Positions 1 through 6,189 of a stretch of 6,189 nt of DNA are shown here, one piece after another. Position 1 is the first letter of the stretch. Each line of letters opens with the position of its first letter. The notes beneath the pieces were generated by a model. That model had not been told where the DNA came from. It worked only from the letters and a program-made list of their open reading frames with translations, and searched no databases. This stretch comes from an uncultured Bacteroidales bacterium (lineage in GTDB: Bacteria; Bacteroidota; Bacteroidia; Bacteroidales; Paludibacteraceae): assembly GCA_903929065.1 (NCBI GenBank), contig CAIYTJ010000164.1, forward strand, positions 1 to 6,189, given 5' to 3'. Made by a program: the position numbers and the translations under genes.

Positions 1-3000
1 AATGAAACATTCAATCCTGCTGTTAACATTGTTGGAATAGGATACCCATAAGATGGACTTTCAGGATCAATTCCAGTGAAAGATTTACTCTTGATAGTGA
101 GAAGGTTTTGTCCACTAACATACAAGTGTAAATTACTTACATAGAATTTTTTGGTAATACTTTTAGGAATTGTGTAACCCAATTGTAAATTACGTAATTT
201 CATGTAAGCTCCGTTTTCAATATAGTAAGTAGAAAAACGTCCCTCACCGTTAGCATCCGAACTTGTCAAAGCAGGAATGGTCGAGCTAGTATTAGTTGGT
301 GACCATGCGTTCAGCAATCTTGTTCCTTTGTTTGAGTTGTTTTCGCGAACTGACCAGAAATCGGTGCTATATTTGACTACATTTTCAACACTTTGATTGC
401 CTACACCCTGGAAGAATACTGTCAGGTCAAAGCCTTTATATTCAAAATTAAAATTTAATCCATAAGTGAAACTTGGAGTTGGATCCAATATCCAGGTCTG
501 GTCTTTTGTGTCAATTACACCATCTCCATTTAAATCTTTGAATCTCATTCTTCCCAATCCTTTACCGGTTTGAACCGCCGAATTGTCAACCAGATCTTGT
601 GTTGTGAATAAACCATCAGCAACATAACCATATCTGGAACCCCATGCATGACCTAGGATATTGTCTCCTAAACCATTTCCACCATAAGTATTTACAACAG
701 CATCTGGCAAAGCAGTAATTTTATTTCTGTATGTTGCTATATTTCCGGTTATGTCAAATTTTAAATCTGAACCTATTTTACCTCTATAGCCCAATAACAT
801 TTCAAAACCGGTATTATTCATGCTTGCACCATTCAACCATTGATTACCACCTTCTCCAACTACTGCAATATAAGCAGGTTGTACAAGAATATCTTTCGTA
901 TCTTTTATGAAGTAGTCTGCTGAACCGTACAATTGTTGGTCAAAGAATCCAAAGTCCAAACCAATATTCGTTTGAGTCGTAGTTTCCCATTTTAAATTAT
1001 CATTTCCGGATTGAGTTTTTTGATAACCTGAAGGAAGTGTTCCTGATTTAGCTCCCGAAAGTGAATAGGCAGTTCCATCCGGACTTCTCCAGGTTGGATC
1101 TCCACCACTGTAATTGGTAACATAAAGTGTTTGAGTTGCATTATTTGCAATTTCCTGATTACCTGTTTGTCCCCAGCTGGCTCTTAATTTAAGGTCTGAA
1201 ACGGATTGTACATTATCTTTAATAAAGTTTTCCTGACTAATTCTCCAACCCAATGTGGCTGATGGAAAAGTGGCAAATTGATTGTTCTTACCAAAACGGG
1301 AAGAACCATCATAACGTAAAGTTGCAGAAGCCAAATATTTGTCTGCATAAACATAGTTTACTTTTCCAAAATATGATAACAAAGTATTTGAAGAGGCAGC
1401 TCCACCGTTACCTTTAGCTCCTGTACCGGCATCTAAATACATATAATCAGGGGTCTGAATCTCAAAATTTTGACCTGTTGCATAAAAACTTTCATCTCCG
1501 TGATACACCATTTCTGTTCCTAAAAGCACATCCAAAGCATGTTTCCCTTTGTTCAACTGATAATTTAACGTATTACTCCACACCCAGTTCGATGATGATC
1601 CTTGATAATTCATTAATGTATTGGTAGTATTACTCAAATATCCTGATTGATATGTGTATTGCATGTTTCTGAAATTAGTGCTGATATAATCCACACCGAA
1701 ATTTGTTTTCAAGTGTAAATTCTTAACAATTTCCAGATCAGCAAATAAATTACCAAACGCTCTCATGTTTATCACGTTATTTTGCTTATTGTTTTCAAGT
1801 AGTCTTACCGGATTCTGACGGTCATTCATACCTCCTACAGGTCCACCCCAACCAATTCCATCAACGGTATGAATTGGAATAATTGGTAATGCTTGCAGTG
1901 CAGGATCCAAAACATTGTTATCAACTTGAGATGATCTGCTCACAGCCAAATTTTCACCGATAAGCAATTTGTTGTTTATCAATTTATAATCAGTGTTTAC
2001 ACGGAATGAGCCACGTTCAAAATTTGTTGTTTTAATTATACCATCATTTTTAGTATAATCAACTGTTACTAAAGAATGTCCTTTTTCTGAACCATTAGTC
2101 AATGTAACATTATAATTACTGGATGCTCCTACTTGTGAAACTGCATTAAACCAATCGGTATTAGCCGTTTTTAGTGTTTTTGCTGCATCCAAATAATCCG
2201 GTAAAATTATTTTATTTAATACCGGTACACCATTTGCATTTTTCGCCCAATCAAACTGATACGAAATTGAATTTGCATTTGGATCTAAGCCATCGTTTAC
2301 TTTTGCTTGCCAAAATGCTTGTCCATATTGTTGAGTGTTTAATACACTCAATTTTGAGCTATAAAATGAATAAGTGGTACGCGCATTAGCAGTTACTTGC
2401 AATACTCCATTTTTTGCTTTTTTTGTTGTAATAACAATTACACCATTAGCAGCTCTGGAACCATAAATAGTTGCAGAAGCTGCATCTTTCAATACCTGAA
2501 TTGATTCGATATCATTTGGATTAAGCAGGTTCATGCCCTCTTTAGTTGGTACACCATCAATTATATATAATGGATCATTATTATTTATGGTACCAATACC
2601 TCTTAAGCGAACTGTAGTTCCGGCACCACTTGGAGAGCCATCACCTGTTACAACCATACCGGGAACTTTACCCTGTAAAGATTGCATTGCGTTAGCATTG
2701 TTCACTTTTTTCATGTCGTCAACATTTACTACAGTTACAGCACCTGTAATGTCTGCTTTTTTCTCAGTCGAGTATCCGGTAACAACAACTTCATCTATTA
2801 TTTTTGAATCCGGAGATAAAATTATATTCAAAACTGAATTTACACCCGGTATTAATTCTTCTTTTTTCATTCCAATCATCGAAAAGACCAATACTGCGTC
2901 TTTTGTTGGAACTGAAATTGAATATTTGCCATCATTATCAGTAGTAGTTCCGGTTGTTGTTCCTTTCACCATTACTGTTACACCTATTAGTTTTTCTCCA

Positions 3001-3131
3001 TTTTCTGAAGAAGACACAACGCCTGAAATTGTTTTTGTTTGAGCCATTAATGCAAAACTAAAACTGCAAAAAAGAGCTAAACTCCACAATTTTCGCAAAA
3101 CATTGTTTTGAAATTTGCTTTTGTCATTCAT
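1..3131 (-). CDS. SusC/RagA family TonB-linked outer-membrane protein (3' end just outside window)
   Basis: Members of this family form the outer-membrane barrel of SusCD-type importers, which take up glycans or peptides using TonB energy with a SusD-like lipoprotein lid. I translated the frame from ATG 3131 to the left edge: 1,043 full codons without a stop. It ends in AGLNVSF, the usual C-terminus of the family, so only about one codon plus the stop is missing. Domains: signal peptide at residues 1-30 (Lys/Arg-rich start, hydrophobic core, likely cleavage ALMA|Q); carboxypeptidase-regulatory-like beta domain about 33-107 (ISGVV...GTTTDNDGKYSISV); the junction DEVVVTGY at 113-120; plug about 121-237 with VRLRGIGTINNNDPLYIIDG (174-193) and IYGSRAANGVIVITTK (222-237); the rest is the barrel. 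DLNGDGVIDTKD at 866-877 is a conserved-looking loop. There is no N-terminal STN domain, so no sign of anti-sigma signalling. The start is the first ATG before a good signal peptide; no Shine-Dalgarno is evident. The substrate cannot be told. Family assignment is very secure. Confidence 0.96.
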   Translation of the reverse strand, partial: MNDKSKFQNNVLRKLWSLALFCSFSFALMAQTKTISGVVSSSENGEKLIGVTVMVKGTTTGTTTDNDGKYSISVPTKDAVLVFSMIGMKKEELIPGVNSVLNIILSPDSKIIDEVVVTGYSTEKKADITGAVTVVNVDDMKKVNNANAMQSLQGKVPGMVVTGDGSPSGAGTTVRLRGIGTINNNDPLYIIDGVPTKEGMNLLNPNDIESIQVLKDAASATIYGSRAANGVIVITTKKAKNGVLQVTANARTTYSFYSSKLSVLNTQQYGQAFWQAKVNDGLDPNANSISYQFDWAKNANGVPVLNKIILPDYLDAAKTLKTANTDWFNAVSQVGASSNYNVTLTNGSEKGHSLVTVDYTKNDGIIKTTNFERGSFRVNTDYKLINNKLLIGENLAVSRSSQVDNNVLDPALQALPIIPIHTVDGIGWGGPVGGMNDRQNPVRLLENNKQNNVINMRAFGNLFADLEIVKNLHLKTNFGVDYISTNFRNMQYTYQSGYLSNTTNTLMNYQGSSSNWVWSNTLNYQLNKGKHALDVLLGTEMVYHGDESFYATGQNFEIQTPDYMYLDAGTGAKGNGGAASSNTLLSYFGKVNYVYADKYLASATLRYDGSSRFGKNNQFATFPSATLGWRISQENFIKDNVQSVSDLKLRASWGQTGNQEIANNATQTLYVTNYSGGDPTWRSPDGTAYSLSGAKSGTLPSGYQKTQSGNDNLKWETTTQTNIGLDFGFFDQQLYGSADYFIKDTKDILVQPAYIAVVGEGGNQWLNGASMNNTGFEMLLGYRGKIGSDLKFDITGNIATYRNKITALPDAVVNTYGGNGLGDNILGHAWGSRYGYVADGLFTTQDLVDNSAVQTGKGLGRMRFKDLNGDGVIDTKDQTWILDPTPSFTYGLNFNFEYKGFDLTVFFQGVGNQSVENVVKYSTDFWSVRENNSNKGTRLLNAWSPTNTSSTIPALTSSDANGEGRFSTYYIENGAYMKLRNLQLGYTIPKSITKKFYVSNLHLYVSGQNLLTIKSKSFTGIDPESPSYGYPIPTMLTAGLNVS

Positions 3132-3183
3132 AATTTTTTAGATTTAATAAATACCAATTTAACTTTGTTTTTAATTTTTGATA

Positions 3184-3198
3184 AATACAATTTGTATT
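3184..3198. repeat. 15-base palindrome in the SusC leader
   Basis: AATACAA and TTGTATT form perfect 7-base arms around one central base, about 53 bases before the SusC start codon. It could be an operator for a dimeric regulator or a weak hairpin in the leader RNA. In sequence this AT-rich such a palindrome may also occur by chance, so its function is unproven. Confidence 0.35.
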
Positions 3199-3354
3199 CT
3201 TCTTTAAGGGTTAAATTTCATCAATAAAGATACAATAAAAATAAGTAGTAATTTTTCATGCACATTAAATTTAAAATGTTAGTAATATATTTTATTTATA
3301 TTCTGTTGACTTGTACTTTCCTTTTTGGATATAATTGAATACAAAATCACGTTG

Positions 3355-3390
3355 CAAAAATAGAGGCATTAAATAACAATAACTGTCAAA
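3355..3390 (-). promoter_or_regulatory. Candidate Bacteroidota-type promoter for the SusC-like gene
   Basis: On the minus strand TATTTTTG (3362-3355) matches the TAnnTTTG consensus of the -7 element used by the primary sigma factor of this phylum, and a TTTG (3390-3387) lies upstream as a possible -33 element. The 24-base spacer is a few bases longer than the usual roughly 19-21. A start here would give a leader of more than 200 bases. No better match was seen nearer the gene, so this is a weak prediction. Confidence 0.3.
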
Positions 3391-3542
3391 ATTGTTGCAT
3401 CATCGTACAATTTTGATACAAGTTTTAGTCCTGTATTTAGCATTTTTGCAATCGTTTGATGTTTAAGATGCTGAAATTCATCGCAGATTTGATAGAAATA
3501 AGAATTTAATCGCTGGCGTTAACAATAAAATTCTATTGTAGT

Positions 3543-3558
3543 TATTTCTAAAGAAATA
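3543..3558. repeat. Short inverted repeat
   Basis: TATTTCT and AGAAATA form perfect 7-base arms around two bases. It lies 18 bases from the terminator hairpin, on the side that minus-strand transcripts reach after it. It might be an operator or a chance palindrome; nothing in the sequence decides between these. Confidence 0.25.
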
Positions 3559-3575
3559 GAAGTAAACTAAATACA

Positions 3576-3613
3576 AAACAGCCCAACTTAAACTAAATTA
3601 AGCTGGGCTGTTT
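3576..3613 (-). terminator. Rho-independent-type terminator hairpin
   Basis: AAACAGCCCAACTTAA (3576-3591) pairs with TTAAGCTGGGCTGTTT (3598-3613) around a six-base loop. The 16-base-pair stem has a single mismatch, which is a wobble pair in one of the two RNA orientations. Read on the minus strand the hairpin is followed by the T-rich TGTATTTAG, a better tail than the CCTATC on the plus side. It therefore probably ends the transcript of the M-S/HD operon, about 190 bases after the HD stop codon, and insulates it from the SusC unit. A stem of A-runs flanking a short GC core is common in Bacteroidota terminators. Confidence 0.8.
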
Positions 3614-3800
3614 CCTATCTAATCTTCTGTATTTTATATCTGGTTGAAATTTCGCTTTTATTGTTTAGTTGTGTATATTTTTTTCTACCAATACTTATCC
3701 TTCAATCCCGGTTTTTCAGCCCTTGCTAAAATGCCATTTCATCGTGTGCTGACTAAAAATAATATTTTCCAAAAGAAAGATTCGTGCAGCAGCGAGGTGA
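3614..3800. other. 3' untranslated stretch between HD gene and terminator
   Basis: These 187 bases lie between the stop of the HD gene and the terminator hairpin. No frame on the minus strand stays open for long. Short open bits, such as one reading AEKPGLKDKYW before a stop at 3687-3685, are not recognisable as a protein. A 62-codon open frame on the plus strand (3644-3832) runs into the HD gene antisense and resembles nothing known to me. It is either a long 3' untranslated region or decayed sequence. Confidence 0.5.
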
Positions 3801-4346
3801 TTAATACCTTGCATACTTTCTATATTGCTTAATCTCACGTTTCATTCTTCTTTCAAGATAGCGGTTACATCCAGCCAGTTCTGCCAAAATAAGTTCGGCT
3901 TCTACCAGATAGTTTTTTTTTCTTTCTTTAGTCCACGAAAATGGGGGATATTGCAAGTTGGTAATTCTGTCGGCCAGCTTCACCGCCTTTATTTCTGCCG
4001 GAAGTTCTTTCAACCTGTTCAGGCAATCTTTCATTTGAATTTCCCTCGACAGGTATTTATCTTTTGTAAGTGCCTGCACCCCGACAGATACCCGTTTGCT
4101 GAACTCTACTTCTAATTCAATAGCACTGGTATAAGTGTCTTCCAGTAAATCATGCAGCAATGCCACCTGAACTGCTAAAATGGTATCAAATCCTTTGGTT
4201 TTTGAACCTGCAATCAATATCTCCATAGCCACATTACTCAGGTGTACACTATAAGGTATGATACTATCCGGCAATGTTTGACCTCTTCGGGCATGTTTCT
4301 CAGCTGCAAAACTGATAGCTCTTTGATAAACTTTCTGTAATTCCAT
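3801..4346 (-). CDS. Stand-alone HD-domain hydrolase, RelA/SpoT hydrolase-like
   Basis: This 181-residue protein resembles the metal-dependent hydrolase domain of RelA/SpoT and small alarmone hydrolases, which remove the 3'-pyrophosphate from (p)ppGpp-type nucleotides. Visible motifs, numbered from the ATG at 4346: AEKHARRGQ at 15-23, PYSVH at 31-35 (ligand H35), LLHDLLEDT at 63-71 (H65, D66 and the catalytic-type E69-D70 pair) and VKLADRITNL at 122-131 (D126, N130). The full metal-binding and catalytic set is therefore present. No synthetase or TGS domain follows, so hydrolysis only is expected; it has no signal peptide and is probably cytoplasmic. The Lys/Arg-rich C-terminus (about 144-180) could bind nucleic acid or be structural. 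An in-frame TTG at 4358 would add four residues, but the ATG is preferred. It starts 15 bases after the M-S stop and is probably co-transcribed. Fold is secure; substrate is inference. Confidence 0.85.
   Translation of the reverse strand: MELQKVYQRAISFAAEKHARRGQTLPDSIIPYSVHLSNVAMEILIAGSKTKGFDTILAVQVALLHDLLEDTYTSAIELEVEFSKRVSVGVQALTKDKYLSREIQMKDCLNRLKELPAEIKAVKLADRITNLQYPPFSWTKERKKNYLVEAELILAELAGCNRYLERRMKREIKQYRKYARY
3913..3921 (-). repeat. Nine-base A homopolymer inside the HD gene
   Basis: A run of nine T on the plus strand gives nine A in the coding strand, covering the KKN codons after the last HD catalytic motif (about residues 143-145). Such a tract is prone to slippage. A frameshift here would change only the last 37 or so residues and leave the active-site motifs intact. 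Confidence 0.5.
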
Positions 4347-4361
4347 ATTCTTATTCAAGAT

Positions 4362-6189
4362 TTATTCTCCATATTCCACCTCCGGCTCAGCAGCCATCAG
4401 CATTTCATTATCTGCACTTTCTAAAGCCCCCTTCAGGGGGTTGGGGGTCCCCCACACTTTCCCAATCCTGTCTTTTATCTTCTGCTCAAAGATTCCGATC
4501 AGTTCCTTATTGGCATTTACCAAGGATTGCTCTTTTTCTATACGAGTAACTATTTGGCGTTGAATGTCAATATTTGGTAAGGGTATTAAAGTTTTAGAAA
4601 TAAAATCTCGTGGAACTCTTTGAAGACCTCCAGTTCCAGTCATATTCAATTTTCCATTAACTCTAAAACTTTCTGTTATTACATTCAAGTATATCCAGGT
4701 AGAAAGTATTTTATTGTTTGGTCTAAACACGTAATACTCACTTGATCCAAAGCCAATTCCATTAGCTAATCCTTTTGCAATACCTGCTTTACCATTTTCA
4801 AAGCAAGGAGTAACTTTTGCTAATAGTACATCGTCTTCCTTAAAGTAAGTATACATTTTTATTACTTCTCCTAAAGGTTTTGTTTGAATAGGCTTAAAAT
4901 CAATTTGATTTTCTTTTAAGTCTGCCATAGGTACAAATGAGACCTCTAAATCTTCAAATAATGAATTTAATTCCGATTTTTTAGGATTGATTTCACAAGC
5001 TTCTCCCAACTCCACCATTTCCCATTCCGGATCAATATCAATTTTAGGTTTGTAGGTTGAAACTACCATTTTAGCCCCATCTATAATTTTTTGATAACCT
5101 TCTATTTCGGCTACTATTTCTTCCTGAATGGAGAGAGGAGGAAGGGGAATTTCTAGTTCTTTCAAGACTTTGACTGAAGCAACATTTTGAATTGCAACAC
5201 CCATTACGGTTTTATTTAAAGCGTATTGAAAAGATTCACTTTCCATTAGTAGTTTTAAATATTTTGGAAGTATACTCTTCGAAGCAGTTAGCTTTAGTAG
5301 AGCTTGATTTATAATGCCTTTAGGAGCCTCATTCGGGACAATTGACACTTTCCCCATAGTACCAGAACAACTCATGAGAATATCATTTGGTTGTACTTCA
5401 AACCCTTTCATTTCTTTGAATTTGTTTTCTGAAATAAAGTACCTGAAATCTTGAAACTGATTATAAATTGCATGCGATTGCTCATAGACCGCATAACCAC
5501 TTTCTACAAATATTTCCTTCTTTAGGCTTCCTCCAAAAGGACCCCTTTTAAAATCACATATTTTACCTAATTTTTGATATGTAGAATTATCAAAGTTTTT
5601 TTCTGATATTTTATAGCCTTCACCATTCAAATTATAGTCCCCCTTTTCTGCAATCACAGACTTCTGCACGGTATGCGCAATTTCAGATTCGCTAAATGTG
5701 CCGTCTTTGAATTGGTTGAGTATTTCAATGGCATCGTTGAGCTGTCCGCCTTTTACGGCGTTACGTTGTGCACCAAGTCCATACCCATCGTTAGCTACTT
5801 TTACAAACAGGACGGTATCGTTGGTTTTTGCAAGTTCTTTATCCATCAGCAGAATGGATGTTTTCACTCCACTGTAAGGATTAAAAACACCTGCGGGTAG
5901 ACTTATCACGGCGTAAAGGTAATTATCCACCAGCATTTTGCGCAAGTCTTTGTAGGCTGTTCCGCTCTGGAAGATCACGCCTTCGGGAACAATGATACCG
6001 GCACGTCCTTTGGGGTTAAGGTGTTCGGCAATATAATCCACAAACAATACTTCGCTGCGGTTACTGCTAATTGAGAATTTCTTATGCGGACGAATACCCC
6101 CTTTCGGACTCATAAAGGGTGGATTAGCCAGGATTACGTCGAAGTTTTCGTTCCAGCGTTCCTCGCTGCTCAGGGTGTCGTATTCCCAA
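4362..6189 (-). CDS. Fused N6-adenine methyltransferase-specificity protein (HsdM-HsdS type), 5' end outside window
   Basis: The fusion would methylate adenine in a bipartite DNA target, combining catalytic and target-recognition functions in one chain. There are 608 residues visible; the frame is open to the right edge, so the ATG at 6113 is internal. Numbered from the first full codon (6188): FDVILANPPF at 16-25 is methyltransferase motif IV; FVDYIAEHLNPKGRAGIIVP and LPAGVFNPYSGVKTSILL (97-114) continue a typical HsdM core; about 125-200 is its C-terminal part. TRD1 spans about 203-346 and TRD2 about 389-534. Each ends in a related segment, IPLPPLSIQEEIV (347-359) and IPLPNIDIQRQIV (535-547), followed by a helical, coiled-coil-like spacer. 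This is the half-repeat layout of HsdS. The catalytic core is richer in GC than the TRDs. The last 30 residues overlap a GC-rich palindromic element. No restriction subunit is visible; it may lie upstream or be fused at the N-terminus, as in type IIC enzymes. The family is secure; the type (I or IIC) is open. Confidence 0.92.
   Translation of the reverse strand, partial: WEYDTLSSEERWNENFDVILANPPFMSPKGGIRPHKKFSISSNRSEVLFVDYIAEHLNPKGRAGIIVPEGVIFQSGTAYKDLRKMLVDNYLYAVISLPAGVFNPYSGVKTSILLMDKELAKTNDTVLFVKVANDGYGLGAQRNAVKGGQLNDAIEILNQFKDGTFSESEIAHTVQKSVIAEKGDYNLNGEGYKISEKNFDNSTYQKLGKICDFKRGPFGGSLKKEIFVESGYAVYEQSHAIYNQFQDFRYFISENKFKEMKGFEVQPNDILMSCSGTMGKVSIVPNEAPKGIINQALLKLTASKSILPKYLKLLMESESFQYALNKTVMGVAIQNVASVKVLKELEIPLPPLSIQEEIVAEIEGYQKIIDGAKMVVSTYKPKIDIDPEWEMVELGEACEINPKKSELNSLFEDLEVSFVPMADLKENQIDFKPIQTKPLGEVIKMYTYFKEDDVLLAKVTPCFENGKAGIAKGLANGIGFGSSEYYVFRPNNKILSTWIYLNVITESFRVNGKLNMTGTGGLQRVPRDFISKTLIPLPNIDIQRQIVTRIEKEQSLVNANKELIGIFEQKIKDRIGKVWGTPNPLKGALESADNEMLMAAEPEVEYGE
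4421..4454. repeat. GC-rich double palindrome inside the M-S coding sequence
   Basis: Two adjacent palindromes stand out from the AT-rich surroundings: CCCCC-TTCA-GGGGG (4427-4440) and TGGGGGTCCCCCA (4442-4454), which is perfect around one central T. Read on the coding strand the element keeps the frame open and encodes roughly WGTPNPLKGALE, in the tail after the second TRD. From memory, near-identical strings of this kind (a run of C, AA, a run of C, TGAAGGGGGC) are scattered through many Bacteroidota genomes. I therefore read it as a copy of an interspersed palindromic repeat that became coding. It could also act as an RNA hairpin between the M-S and HD cistrons. Confidence 0.7.

Larger units (their letters stand above)
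3132..3575. other. AT-rich intergenic region upstream of the SusC-like gene
   Basis: This stretch of 444 bases lies between the terminator hairpin and the SusC start and holds no convincing gene on either strand. It is very AT-rich. It contains a weak candidate promoter on the minus strand (3355-3390), a 15-base palindrome in the presumed leader (3184-3198) and a small inverted repeat (3543-3558). I see no tRNA, riboswitch-like conserved core or CRISPR repeats. It most likely holds the promoter and 5' untranslated region of the transporter gene. Confidence 0.7.

Noticed and set aside
501..536. DLNGDGVIDTKD as a calcium-binding EF-hand or dockerin module
   Set aside because: The loop resembles one, but it occurs once and such loops are common within SusC barrels, so it is not a separate domain here.
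2533..3042. 169-codon open frame on the plus strand within the SusC-like gene
   Set aside because: It is antisense to the signal peptide, regulatory domain and plug of a clearly coding SusC frame, and its translation resembles no protein. The same holds for the shorter frame at 2174-2389.
3384..3389. TTGACA on the minus strand as a sigma-70 -35 box
   Set aside because: No TATAAT-like element follows at about 17 bases, and Bacteroidota promoters use a different consensus.
3825..4115. 96-codon open frame on the plus strand
   Set aside because: It is antisense to the HD gene, whose motifs are clear; the translation is low in information and unlike any family.
4356..4358. TTG as the start of the HD gene
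   Set aside because: An ATG lies four codons further on, and the extra residues match no family feature. TTG cannot be excluded, but ATG is the simpler choice.
4362..5640. Invertible specificity-gene cassette (phase-variable shufflon)
   Set aside because: The two half-repeats in the specificity part are in direct orientation, and no second partial specificity gene or recombinase is present in the window.
5673..5900. 75-codon open frame on the plus strand
   Set aside because: It is antisense to the conserved methyltransferase core.
6111..6113. ATG as the start of the methyltransferase-specificity gene
   Set aside because: The frame stays open upstream to the window edge and encodes the essential NPPF motif immediately before this ATG, so the codon is internal.

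Overview
This AT-rich window looks chromosomal and comes from a member of the Bacteroidota. The main evidence is a SusC/RagA-type TonB-linked outer-membrane protein, a family typical of that phylum. A TAnnTTTG-like promoter element, the lack of clear Shine-Dalgarno sequences and an AAACAGCCC/GGGCTGTTT terminator hairpin agree with this. I cannot name a genus. All three genes lie on the minus strand, so the window reads biologically from right to left.

Region 6189 to 4362 holds the 3' part of a fused modification-specificity gene of a type I-like restriction-modification system. Its visible part starts just upstream of the NPPF catalytic motif of an N6-adenine methyltransferase. It then runs without a break into a specificity region with two target-recognition domains (TRDs). 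The gene continues beyond the right edge. The ATG at 6113 is an internal methionine, not the start. No restriction subunit is visible. A GC-rich double palindrome sits inside the last 30 codons.

Region 4346 to 3801 holds a small HD-domain protein related to the hydrolase domain of RelA/SpoT (a stand-alone alarmone hydrolase-like protein). It begins 15 bases after the stop codon of the M-S gene, so the two are probably co-transcribed. This pairing is the most interesting part of the window. A nucleotide-hydrolysing enzyme in a DNA-modification operon suggests a defence-linked or antitoxin-like role, but that is inference from position.

Region 3800 to 3132 is non-coding as far as I can see. 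It holds a strong hairpin terminator (3576-3613), two short AT-rich palindromes and a weak candidate promoter for the downstream gene.

Region 3131 to 1 is an almost complete SusC/RagA transporter gene. It is open throughout and lacks only about the last codon and the stop, which fall outside the left edge. Its usual partner, a SusD-like surface lipoprotein, would be expected just beyond that edge. The transporter appears to be a separate transcription unit from the restriction-modification/HD operon.
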